Shown here: positions 45,107 through 55,100 of the stretch, piece by piece
Layout of the letters: the number at the start of each line of letters is the position of its first letter
Numbering within the stretch: the first letter of the stretch is position 1
Source of the DNA: Paenibacillus sp. N3.4
Lineage (GTDB): Bacteria; Bacillota; Bacilli; Paenibacillales; NBRC-103111
Length of the DNA: 55,851 nucleotides
NCBI RefSeq assembly: GCF_008017805.1
Contig: NZ_VRTT01000049.1
Span: 1 to 55,851 of the forward strand
Direction of reading: 5' to 3'
Notes under the pieces: generated by a model
Told to the model about the DNA's origin: nothing
What the model saw: the letters and a program-made list of their open reading frames with translations, nothing else
Databases searched by the model: none
Position numbers and translations under genes: made by a program

Positions 45107-45151
45107 AAGCCTTCGCGTATGAATCTTTCATATGTTTGAGGCTTTTTTTTT
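45107..45151 (+). terminator. Terminator after the AraC-type regulator
   Basis: AAGCCT...TATGAA-TCT-TTCATA...AGGCTT followed by eight or more T. Confidence 0.85.
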
Positions 45152-45165
45152 GTGGTCAAAATTGA

Positions 45166-45312
45166 ATGCCAAGCCAGATAAAGGAATTGTTTCGAGAACT
45201 GGACGGAAATATGACTGCTACTGAATTGTGTCTATTATTGAGCAAGTATCCTCACGCGGCAATTATAGTGAAGGCAAATCGCATATCCCAGCTTATACAG
45301 AAAATTGTTTGA
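45166..45312 (+). pseudogene. Possible IS110-type transposase fragment
   Basis: 48 residues: MPSQIKELFRELDGNMTATE, then LLSKYPHAAIIVKANRISQL. The block PHAAIIVKANRI recalls the middle region of IS110-family transposases. No DEDD residues or ends are seen. Judged a mobile-element remnant between the regulator and the transporter. Confidence 0.35.
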
Positions 45313-45391
45313 CAACAGATTCTTGTCTATTGCAGGCGTAATATGAATATCCCTACACTTAGGTTTATAACAGACACCACAGAAGAATGGA

Positions 45392-45480
45392 GGGTAAGCA
45401 TCAAATGGTAACTATCAATAAAAAGAGATTAAGAAAGGAAGGGTAGGCATCAAATGGTAACCATCAAGAAAAAGCGATTG
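45392..45480 (+). repeat. 49-bp-spaced tandem duplication over the permease start
   Basis: 40-nt copies at 45392-45431 and 45441-45480 differ at 5 positions. Each carries GCATCAAATGGTAAC, i.e. the ribosome-site region plus the first codons. The first copy encodes a 13-codon peptide, MVTINKKRLRKEG, from ATG 45405 ending at TAG just before the real start. Confidence 0.85.
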
Positions 45481-46356
45481 AAAGAAAATTTTCCACTGTT
45501 TATCATGTTTACCCCTGTGTTATTGTTTTTTATTATTTTCAAATATATACCTATGCTAGGACTGATTATTGCTTTCAAGGATTACAATCTGTTTCAAGGT
45601 TTTCTCGACAGCCCATGGGTAGGACTTAAGCACTTTCATTATATTTTCTCGAATCCCGAAACGGTTCGAATTGTGAAGAACACCTTTGTGTTAAGTTTAA
45701 CGGGCATTTTATTTGGCTTTCCATTGCCAGTAATATTGGCTATTCTCTTAAACGAAGTACGCAGGATGTGGTTCAAACGCTCGATCCAAACGTTGATTTA
45801 TTTACCTCATTTTTTTTCATGGGTCATTATCAGCGGGTTTGTTTTCACGATATTTAATCAGGAAACAGGCATTGTTAATCATGTAATTGAACGGATAACC
45901 GGAGAGACCTATGCGTTTCTTTATCACAATTTCTCCTGGTGGTCGATATTTATCGGATCGGCGTTATGGAAAGAAACCGGGTTTTCAGCGATCATCTATC
46001 TGGCAGCAATAACAAGCATCGATACCAGCTTATATGAAGCGGCCAACCTGGACGGTGCTAATAAATGGAAGCAAATTTGGCATATTACGATTCCTGGACT
46101 GGCTTCGACCATGATTCTTATTCTGATTATTTCCTTGGGGCGTGTAATGGAGGTTGGATTTGATCAAGTGTATGTATTGCGAACGCCTGTCGCGACTCTA
46201 TCGGACGTCATTAGCACTTACATATATCGGATTGGTGTACAGAATTCACAATTCAGTCTGACATCTGCACTGGGCTTATTTGAATCATGTATCGGATTAA
46301 TTCTGGTAGTGACTGCCAATCAAATCGCAAAACGTTATAACCAGAGCTTATGGTAG
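45454..46356 (+). CDS. Carbohydrate ABC transporter permease, LplB-like
   Basis: 300 residues and six membrane segments. Seen: FKYIPMLGLIIAFKDYNLFQ near the start, FKRSIQTLIYLPHFFSWVII, and the EAA loop YEAANLDGANKWKQIWHITI. This is the LplB/YteP class that imports oligosaccharides with a lipoprotein receptor. AAGGAAGGG precedes ATG 45454. No ATPase gene is adjacent, so it probably uses a shared MsmX-type ATPase, as known for related systems. Confidence 0.93.
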   Translation: MVTIKKKRLKENFPLFIMFTPVLLFFIIFKYIPMLGLIIAFKDYNLFQGFLDSPWVGLKHFHYIFSNPETVRIVKNTFVLSLTGILFGFPLPVILAILLNEVRRMWFKRSIQTLIYLPHFFSWVIISGFVFTIFNQETGIVNHVIERITGETYAFLYHNFSWWSIFIGSALWKETGFSAIIYLAAITSIDTSLYEAANLDGANKWKQIWHITIPGLASTMILILIISLGRVMEVGFDQVYVLRTPVATLSDVISTYIYRIGVQNSQFSLTSALGLFESCIGLILVVTANQIAKRYNQSLW

Positions 46357-46369
46357 GAGGGACTCCAGA

Positions 46370-47245
46370 ATGAAAACCAGCAAGGGAGAACGCGTTTTTT
46401 TCGCCGTTAATTACGTTTTTTTGGCTTTATTCGGGATTAGTGCATTGGTGCCCTTAATCAATATTTTGGCAGTCTCATTGAGCGATAGTTCTGCCATTAT
46501 CTCGGGAAAGGTGTCGATTTGGCCGATCGGTTGGAACATCGAAGCCTATAGGCAGCTTATCGAAGGAACAAGAATTATTCACGCTTTGAAAAATAGTATC
46601 ATCATAACAGTGGTTGGTGTTGCCCTGAGTATGTTATTTACAATATTGGCTGCCTATCCATTGTCTAGAAATACATTGTATGGCAGACGTTTCTTTACAT
46701 TGGCGATTGTGTTCACGATGTTGTTCGGCGGTGGATTGATCCCAAGCTTTCTGGTCATCAAAGAATTGGGGTTGATTAACTCTTACGCTGCGATCTGGCT
46801 GCCGTCCTTGGTTAGCGCATTCAATATGATGATTATGCGAACATTCTTCCTCAATATTCCCGCTGAACTAGAAGATGCCGCACGAATGGACGGATGCGGA
46901 GAATACAGAATGCTGCTGCAAATTTTTCTCCCGCTCTCCTTACCAGTCCTTGCCACGTTAACTTTGTTCTATTCTGTAGGGTATTGGAACCAGTTTCTAA
47001 CAGTGCTCCTGTACATCAATGATGCTAAGAAATACAACCTTACTGTACTTGTGCAGAATATGGTGGCAAGCCAGCAGTTGCTTCAGCAAATCAATACATT
47101 TCAAGCGGAAGACTCGGTTTCTATGACACCAGAAGCGATCAAAGCAGGAGCAGTTGTGATTTTGCTGCTACCCCTAATGATCGTGTATCCATTCTTGCAG
47201 AAATATTTTGTCAAAGGTGCCTTAGTTGGTGCAGTTAAGGGATAG
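46370..47245 (+). CDS. Carbohydrate ABC transporter permease, YtcP-like
   Basis: 291 residues, six membrane segments. Seen: RRFFTLAIVFTMLFGGGLIP, LINSYAAIWLPSLVSAFNMM, and the EAA loop ELEDAARMDGCGEYRMLLQI. Second half of a heterodimeric LplB/LplC-type permease. Starts 13 bp after the first permease with AGGAGGGAC upstream; same operon. Confidence 0.93.
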   Translation: MKTSKGERVFFAVNYVFLALFGISALVPLINILAVSLSDSSAIISGKVSIWPIGWNIEAYRQLIEGTRIIHALKNSIIITVVGVALSMLFTILAAYPLSRNTLYGRRFFTLAIVFTMLFGGGLIPSFLVIKELGLINSYAAIWLPSLVSAFNMMIMRTFFLNIPAELEDAARMDGCGEYRMLLQIFLPLSLPVLATLTLFYSVGYWNQFLTVLLYINDAKKYNLTVLVQNMVASQQLLQQINTFQAEDSVSMTPEAIKAGAVVILLLPLMIVYPFLQKYFVKGALVGAVKG

Positions 47246-47263
47246 AGGCTGTTATGGATTGCT

Positions 47264-47287
47264 AAGGAGGTGATGTCAATCGGTTAG
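47264..47287 (+). other. Consensus ribosome site with a four-codon frame
   Basis: AAGGAGGTGAT at 47264-47274 is a full anti-16S match, but the following ATG TCA ATC GGT meets TAG. It may be a coupling leader or a remnant between permease and binding-protein genes. Confidence 0.3.
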
Positions 47288-47372
47288 CGTATAAGGAAAG
47301 AAGTAGGAGTATGAATGGGCAAGGGTATCAATGCTCGGAGAAATGAACGAAATATAATCAGGAGGGTTAAAT

Positions 47373-49046
47373 ATGAAGGGGATAAAAGCAGGATATCGTA
47401 CAAAAATAAGGATCGTTTTGGCATCGGCATTGGTAATATTGACTATGAACGGTTGCTCCAATAGTAAGGATAACACAGTAAGTGATACAGCTTCTCCAGA
47501 CGCGACTAAACCGGCGACAATGAAGCCTAAGTCGAAAATATCGGTTTCCGTCTATGACCGGGGGACTGTACCAGCTGCCGAAGGTACCATAGACAACAAC
47601 CGCTGGAGCAAATGGATCAATGCCAACGGACCGGCAAATGTAGAGTTTGTCCCGATTCCACGCTGGGAATCGTTGGCGAAGCTGAATACTTTGTTTGCCT
47701 CGGGATCGGCTCCTGATTTAATCTTTGAATTTGATGCAAAAATTAAAAATCAGTTTCTTGCGCAAAAGCAGTTTATGCCAATAGATGATATGGTCAGCAA
47801 AAGTGTGGAATACAAAAAATTTCTTGAGCAGAATCCAGGCGTCAAGAAATTGGCTATGAATGAAGATGGCAAGATGTATTATTTTGGCCGTGTGGTTGGT
47901 TCTACGCTGAATGTGGGACTGGTGATTCGGGAGGATTGGTTGGAAAATCTGGGTTTGAAGTCTCCGACAACCCCTGAAGAGCTATTGGCTGTTGCCAAGG
48001 CGTTTACTGAACGGGATCCGGACGGCAACGGGAAGAAGGATACATTCGGTTACCAGCTAAGCTTCATCGGCGGGGGAGTAATCGATCGTATGTACAATAG
48101 TGGTGAAATCCCAGACGGCATGATCCTAAATAATGGAGAGCTTGTTCGGCAGTGGGATAATTCCAAAGCTGCTCTGCAATTGAAGAAGCAGCTGTTCGAT
48201 GCAGGAACGGTAGATAAAGACTTCTTGACAGATAAAGGGGAAAAGGCGCTTCAGGATTTTGTCAACGGCAAGCTTGGTATTTACGGTGCTAATAATATCA
48301 ACGCAATGAGTGTGGGATACAAAAATTTCGAAACGTTACGTAAAAATAATCCAAATGCCAAAATTAAATTTATTCCATTTCCAACGACAGCATACGGTTC
48401 ATACAGCTGGGGCTGGGAACCGATTCAGATGGTAGCGGCGGTGAATGCGAAAGCCAAGAATCCTCAGGCTGTTATGGACCATATGGACTTTCTTACCAAG
48501 GATTCGACACAATTGTCTTTGACATATGGTGTCGAAAATGAACATTGGAAGATGGGAGAGAATGGTTGTCCGAAGCAGATTGATCCGGCCAAATCAAAAG
48601 CTGAGGTGGACTATAACGGAGATTTCCGAATTCATGCCAACATAGGGATAGGTTTGCTTGCCAAATGCGCGCAACCGGAAAAAGTATACGATGCGAAAAT
48701 TCCGCTGCAGAAGGAATATCTGGATCTACTGCTTCAGCAAGCGAAGCCTGCTTATTTAAATCCAGAGCGTCCTTTCAACGGATTCACGGCTTCGGGTTAT
48801 AATCCGGCCCTTCCACAAGATTTATCGGCTTTTTCGGCTTCATTAACGCAATCGATCAACGATATTTTCAACAAAGCAATTGTAAGCGGTGATTCTTATT
48901 CCGTGGATCAGGCGATAAACGATGCTAAAACGGCCTGGAGCAAAGGCGGCGGCGACAAAATCGAGGCATGGTACAAAGACTGGTACGCCAAGAATAAAGA
49001 TAAAATTTACACAACGGCAGAAATATACAAGCAGTATGTAAAGTAG
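47373..49046 (+). CDS. Extracellular solute-binding lipoprotein, LipO-like
   Basis: 557 residues. Lipoprotein signal with lipobox LTMNGC (Cys about residue 28), then a Ser/Thr/Asp-rich linker. SBP-type features: KLNTLFASGSAPDLIFEFDA, EDWLENLGLKSPTTPEELLA and AFTERDPDGNGKKDTFGY, the last a calcium-like DPDGNGKKDT loop seen in LplA/LipO proteins. AGGAGGG before ATG 47373. Receptor for the two permeases and likely for glycans released by the giant enzyme downstream. Confidence 0.94.
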   Translation: MKGIKAGYRTKIRIVLASALVILTMNGCSNSKDNTVSDTASPDATKPATMKPKSKISVSVYDRGTVPAAEGTIDNNRWSKWINANGPANVEFVPIPRWESLAKLNTLFASGSAPDLIFEFDAKIKNQFLAQKQFMPIDDMVSKSVEYKKFLEQNPGVKKLAMNEDGKMYYFGRVVGSTLNVGLVIREDWLENLGLKSPTTPEELLAVAKAFTERDPDGNGKKDTFGYQLSFIGGGVIDRMYNSGEIPDGMILNNGELVRQWDNSKAALQLKKQLFDAGTVDKDFLTDKGEKALQDFVNGKLGIYGANNINAMSVGYKNFETLRKNNPNAKIKFIPFPTTAYGSYSWGWEPIQMVAAVNAKAKNPQAVMDHMDFLTKDSTQLSLTYGVENEHWKMGENGCPKQIDPAKSKAEVDYNGDFRIHANIGIGLLAKCAQPEKVYDAKIPLQKEYLDLLLQQAKPAYLNPERPFNGFTASGYNPALPQDLSAFSASLTQSINDIFNKAIVSGDSYSVDQAINDAKTAWSKGGGDKIEAWYKDWYAKNKDKIYTTAEIYKQYVK

Positions 49047-49177
49047 GCTTACACGACAGTTGATTAACCAAAACGCTGCTTTAGGACGAATGGATAGCTA
49101 TCGTTCTGATGTCGGAAAGCAGTCTTACGGTTTGGCTGAAACAAAGGCGATGATAAAGCATAAAGCGGATTTCAATA

Positions 49178-52100
49178 ATGAAAGGGGAGATTTGTCTGGG
49201 AAAGAAGATCAGCTTGTCAGGGATTCTTGTGGCTCTATGTATCTTGTCTATTTGGATGATAAATCAATGGGGAGCTTCTACCGCTCATGCAGAAATGGTA
49301 GCTTCGCCCAAAGCGGAGTACCTATTGGATGAGGATTTTTCTGTCATGACTACTGCCTATAATCCCAATGATGCCGTGGCTAGTGGATGGGATATAAGAA
49401 AAGCGGGAGGGGCGATTTCCTACGGCTATAACAGCTGGTTTAAAATTAGCGATACCAGTAATGTACTTCCCGTATCCATGACTAAAAAAATTCGTCCGCA
49501 GCATGCTGGCAAGCTCACCTTGGAATACAGATTTAGAATGCCTGCTATTGTAAATGGAGTAAAGTGGCAGCTTCGTAGTGGAGAAGTGGCAGGGGTTAGC
49601 CTTGAGGTAAAGAATGGCAAGCTGAGTCTGGCAACAGGGGAGACCTGGTATGACCTCCAGACGCTTACCGCCGATGTGGAATATGGGGTTAAAGTGATTG
49701 CTGACCTCGAAGCCAACAACGTGCAGGTTTATGTCAACGGCCTGTTAAAGGCAACGGAAAAAGGCTTTACCCATCGTGTAGAGTCGATTGACAACTTTCT
49801 TGTGATTACAGGCGATGTGACTACGGGCGAAATGTATTTTTCACCGGTCAAGATTCATAAAGGCTATGTCATTAATGAAAGGTTCCTTTCTACCGTGGAA
49901 GGACCGCTGCCACAGGACTGGAGCGCACAGCCTAATGGTGGTGCGATTGCCGTTGAAAAAATGAATAATTCAAAAGCTCCGGATGTGTTTAGCTTAAAAA
50001 TGAATGCAGCCAACGCGAATGGAGCTATGCATATAGGGCGATCTGTTCCTTCCCAAGACGGGCGCCTGGTTATGGAGTACAAGGTTTTGATGCCAACGAA
50101 ATTGGATGGCTTCTCCATGGAACTAAAAGGTGGAGAATCAACAGCCTTCCAATGGCTGACACAAGACGGAAAATTCTCCTATAAAAACGCTGCTGGCCAA
50201 TATATAAATTTTTATGATTATATACCCAATCTCTGGTACCATGTGAAGCTTAAAATGAATACGGTTACAAATAAAGCAGATCTTTATGTGAACGGCAAGC
50301 TGAAGGTAGAACAATTGGATGTACTGGCGAGCAGCGTTGATCTTGTCAGCTTTGCCATTGCCGCCTCCAATCACGGAAGTATGTCCTTGGATGATATTCT
50401 TTTGTACCAAGAGGCTGAGGAGCCTGCGGATTATGTACCTGCCCCTGTGCCGGTGGCCAAGGAAGGGAATGCCTTAGTTGGTGCCCAGGCCTGCTCCTTG
50501 TGGAGAGAAGGGCAGCATTTGGGATGGGATCGGATCCAGCCTTACCCAGAAAGAGTCCCGGTGCTTGGCTTTTATGACGAAGGAAACCCGGAGGTAGCGG
50601 ACTGGGAAACGAAGTGGATGGTAGAGCATGGAGTCGACTTCCAGATGTATTGCTGGTACAGGCCAACGGGATCGGAAGGAAAGCCGATTAAGGACCCACG
50701 TCTGGGAGCGGCGCTTCATGATGGCTACTTTAATGGTAAATATAGTAACCAGACGAATTTTATGATCATGTGGGAGGCTGCTGCCTCCAAGGTAAGCGGA
50801 AGCGATGATTTCAGGAATAACCTGGTGCCCTACTGGATGGAATATTATTTCAAAGACCCGAGATATCTGGTCGTCGACAACAAGCCGGTTATTAGTATAT
50901 ATGGCTATACCCCTTTGAAAAATAGTCTGGGCGGCACGGCAGAGTCACTTAAGGTGGAAATGGACTATTTAAGGCAAGCCTGCAAAGACGCTGGCTTTGA
51001 TGATGTGATTATTCTGATATCCAGTTCAGGTGCGGATTCTGCCATGATGAGCGATATGCAGAATGCGGGTATGGATGCTGTGTTTGCCTACTCCTGGGGC
51101 GCGCTTGCCGGGAGAGAAGCCCTCCAGAAGTCTAAGCTGGAGCAGCAGAGGGATGTAGGGATAATGGATGTGATCCCCGTTATCAGCATGGGCAGGGATG
51201 ATAGCGCTTGGGGCGGAGCGCGGGGTTATTATGCAACACCCCAGGAATTTCAATCAACGGCACAATGGGTAAAAGACAGCTTTATACCCTCTTTACCGAA
51301 AGAAAGCCCGGGCCGCAAAATCATATTGCTCGATAATTGGAATGAATACGGGGAGGGCCACTTTATTCTGCCAGCCGGGTTAAACGGATTTGGATATCTG
51401 GATGCAATCCGGGAAGTATTTACAGCGGGAGGTACACATACGAATGTTGTGCCTACACCCGAGCAAAAGGATAGAGTCCGGGTCTTATACCCGGAAGGCA
51501 GAACCGTCCTCCCTTCCAAAGCGGTTGAACCTCCGCTCCTAACTAATAATGGCAGTATCCAGTACAGCAAATTATGGGATTTCAATACGGATGGAGACAG
51601 CGAGGGCTGGACGATAGCTAAACAGGTCAACCCTGTAAGCATTGCGGGAGGTTATTATTCGGGTACATCAACGGGTGATGATCCGGGCATACTTTCACCC
51701 GATTCACTGGGGATTTCTGCGGAAGAGAATCCCTACCTGCATATCCGTATGAAAAACAGTACTGCTGATATGGCAGGCAAGGTTTATTTTATCACCGAAA
51801 AGGATCAAGTCTGGAAAGAAGCCATGGCCGTCGACTTTTACGTCAATAATTATGACAGCAACTATTCGGACTACTATGTACCGATGTGGAGCCTTGGTAA
51901 CTGGACGGGAACTATAAAGCAGATCCGTGTTGACCCGATTACAACCACAGGTGATTTCAGTATTGACCGGATTGGCCTAGTGGCGGTTCCCATAGAGGGC
52001 ATAAAGATGATGCTTGACGGAAAGCCGGCAACAACTTTAACACCTTTGGAAATCATCGATGGCAGCGTTAGGGTGCCTTTGGTCGAGATTCTTAAGAAAA

Positions 52101-55100
52101 TGAAAGTACCTTATGAATGGGATCATGAAGGCTCTCTCCTCGCTGTAAAGGATAACAGTGTCATTCGGGTCGTATACGGACAAAGATCAGCCTATAAAGG
52201 AAATACGCCCGTAAACCTGGAGCATGTGCCTGTATGGACGGGAAGTGATTTGCTGGTTTCAATCGATGCGTTAGACGCATTGTTCGGCTTTCATTCGGTG
52301 TGGAAAGCACAGGAAGAAACTTTGTATATTTTCAGCTCTCTGCCCAAAATTCTGGGTGATAATATGTTAGTTGATCCAGGGATGGAAATGAGCATACTGC
52401 CCTATACCGGATCAAGGATTAGTACGGAATTAAGCACATCAGAATATCATTCCGGTCATCAGTCGGTCAAAATCACCAAAGAATATCCGTATGCAAAAAT
52501 CTATTTTCCCGGCGTGGAAAACGGGAAGGAATATTACTATTCCGCATGGGGGAAGCTGGCGCAAGGCTCAACTCTTGGAGAGAAGCTTCGTATATGTTTG
52601 CAGTACCAATTAGATGGTGTTTCCAAGCAGGTGGTTATGGTAATAGGACCTGCGATGGATGCTACCAATTGGAAGCAGGTACAGGGCTATTTTAAGCTGA
52701 ATGAAGTCGGTGTTGTTTCCAATTTGACGATGTATTTGTATACGGATTCTCCTGCGTTAGCCGATGCCTATTATCTGGATGACGTAGAAATCCGGCCTGT
52801 GACCTATTCCAATGACCCCATCCCAGCTCGTGTATCTGGCGTCAGCCTGAACCATACAACTATGGAGATCGGTGTAGGCAAGACAAGGCGGTTGATGGCC
52901 ACCATAGAGCCTCAAAATGCGGTAGAAAGGGCAGTCACATGGAGCTCAGACAACCCGCTGGTAGCTATTGTGGATGTGAATGGAGCCGTCTATGGGAAAA
53001 AAGAGGGAACGGCTACTATCACGATTACGACAGTGGATGGAGCCAAAACGGCTTCATCTGCGGTTACAGTCACAGAAGGGTATGTGGAAACCGTTACCTT
53101 GACAGTAAAGACTGATGGAACCGGCGATTTCATCTCTCCTAAGCTGGCTAACGATAGCATTCAGGATAGCAGTCCCGAAAAGCAATATATCATACTGATC
53201 TATCCAGGTGTATATACGGAGAAAAACTGGGTGGTTAAGCCTTATACGACCCTTCGGGGAACCGACCGAGAAACGGTCATCCTAAAAGGAGAGAATAGTC
53301 CATCAGCCACTAACCTTGAGATCACCAACCAATCCACCATATGGCTGAAGGGAACGGCCAATCTGGAGAATCTCACGATTACCGCCAAAAATATGAGGCA
53401 TCCGGTTAACAATGAGGACAGCGGCAATAATAAGGATGCGGTTCATATCGTGAAAAATACCCATATCGAGCATTATGGCAATCTCGAAGCTGTTAATTAT
53501 CGCAAAAGCTGGGTGGCGGCTCATCCGGGTGTTACTCCACCGGCAGATTTGGACCCGACCAAGGTATTGGGCGGGATCAGCGGGGTGGGTTCGCATGCTT
53601 GGGGTTATGGTTCCGCGAGCGGTGTAAGGGAGACTGTTTATGGCAGTTCTTTTGTTTCGAAAGCTATCGGTTGGTATGTGCATAATCGCGAGGATTTCAC
53701 CAAACCCCAAATCAATGTGATCAACAACAGTCAAATCGTTTCCACGGAGACCTTGCAGCCTATTGTTATCCAATCCTTGGGCAGTGGAACGAACGATGAG
53801 GTCATCTTCAATAACACTGAAATTATAGGGACTTATATGGTTCAGAATGATTCGCCTTGGATTACGCAAAAACCGGAGAACCAATATGCGAACCATGCGG
53901 ATTATAACGTTACCTTTACGAACAGCACACCGATCGGTTACGAGGATGGCCATAGGGGAAGGGCGCTGGCCTTGTTCAGCAGCTCCACAGGCAGCCAATC
54001 CTCTGTAAGGGTTAGCGGAGATGCCGTGCCGGATATTCTGGGGACGTATGAAACCCGGGACGGAGGCGGTGGCCTGGATGGCTATCTATACGGATACTGG
54101 GATATATCGGGTATCAAGGTGGGCTTGAGTTCCAACATTGACGTCAATAATACGTTGGGAAGAAGGCTTGGGGATCGTACCATCCATAATAAAACACTTC
54201 AAGTGACCTTTGAAAATGGAACCACCAAAACGATCATTTTTAATGAAAATTATACGAATCAGCCCAACTCCTATGTATTGGGCAAAATTAATGAAGCTTT
54301 GGGCGTTTCAGGCAGAGCCGTGGAATATAATGTGACAGGTAGTGAATATTATCCGCAGGTATCGAATAAGCAATTAATTTTAAACAATTATACCCAGGTT
54401 GGGATTCCCCGATTTGCGGCTGTGCGTTTTGATACCGACAATACTACCCTGCGGCTCATGAATGCCACTGATGCTCCTGAAAGCTTTGTAGGCATCGCGT
54501 TGGAGCGAATTAAACCGGGGGCGTCGGGGAGAGTATTGACAGAAGGGATCATGAAAAGCAGTCAATTATATGGATTCGCAGGAAACGTAATTCAGGGAAC
54601 CAAGATTTCGATTGGGACTCAGGCTGGAAGCCTGAAAGTAAGCTCGGATGGAATTGCACTGCTGGAGGGGATCCAGGCCAATTGGGCTTATTTTAAAGGA
54701 AATACGAATGGGGTTACCCCGCAGGATACGCCAGCGCCTCCCTTATTAGCACCCTTGGTCGTAGTGCCGGGAAGCGTTCCGGGATCGACGAGTGTTACAG
54801 CAGCTGTATATACGTCGTCCAGTGTGACTGGATCGGTATACCAGTTATTTCTGCAGGTATCCCCAACCGCCATTCCCATACCCGGTACGCTAAGTGGAAG
54901 TGTGCCAGCGGATGCAATTGCATTGGAGAGTGGAGTGCCTAGCGAAATTCGCAATTTGGTACCCGGCCATTATATTGGAGTCTACGAAAAAAATGGATTA
55001 AGTGGTCGTATCAGTCATTTTAGTTATCATCATCTTCAAGCTGGGGATATCACTCCCGATTCGTCTGTAGATTCGCCTCCGAAAAGTAAAGCTGCACCAG

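Noticed and set aside
42180..49075. 15-nt match GTTGATTAACCAAAA near 42180 and 49060
   Set aside because: One such match is expected by chance in a window this size, and the flanks do not match.
53303..53998. 231-residue minus-strand frame within the giant gene
   Set aside because: Antisense shadow with no motifs or start context.
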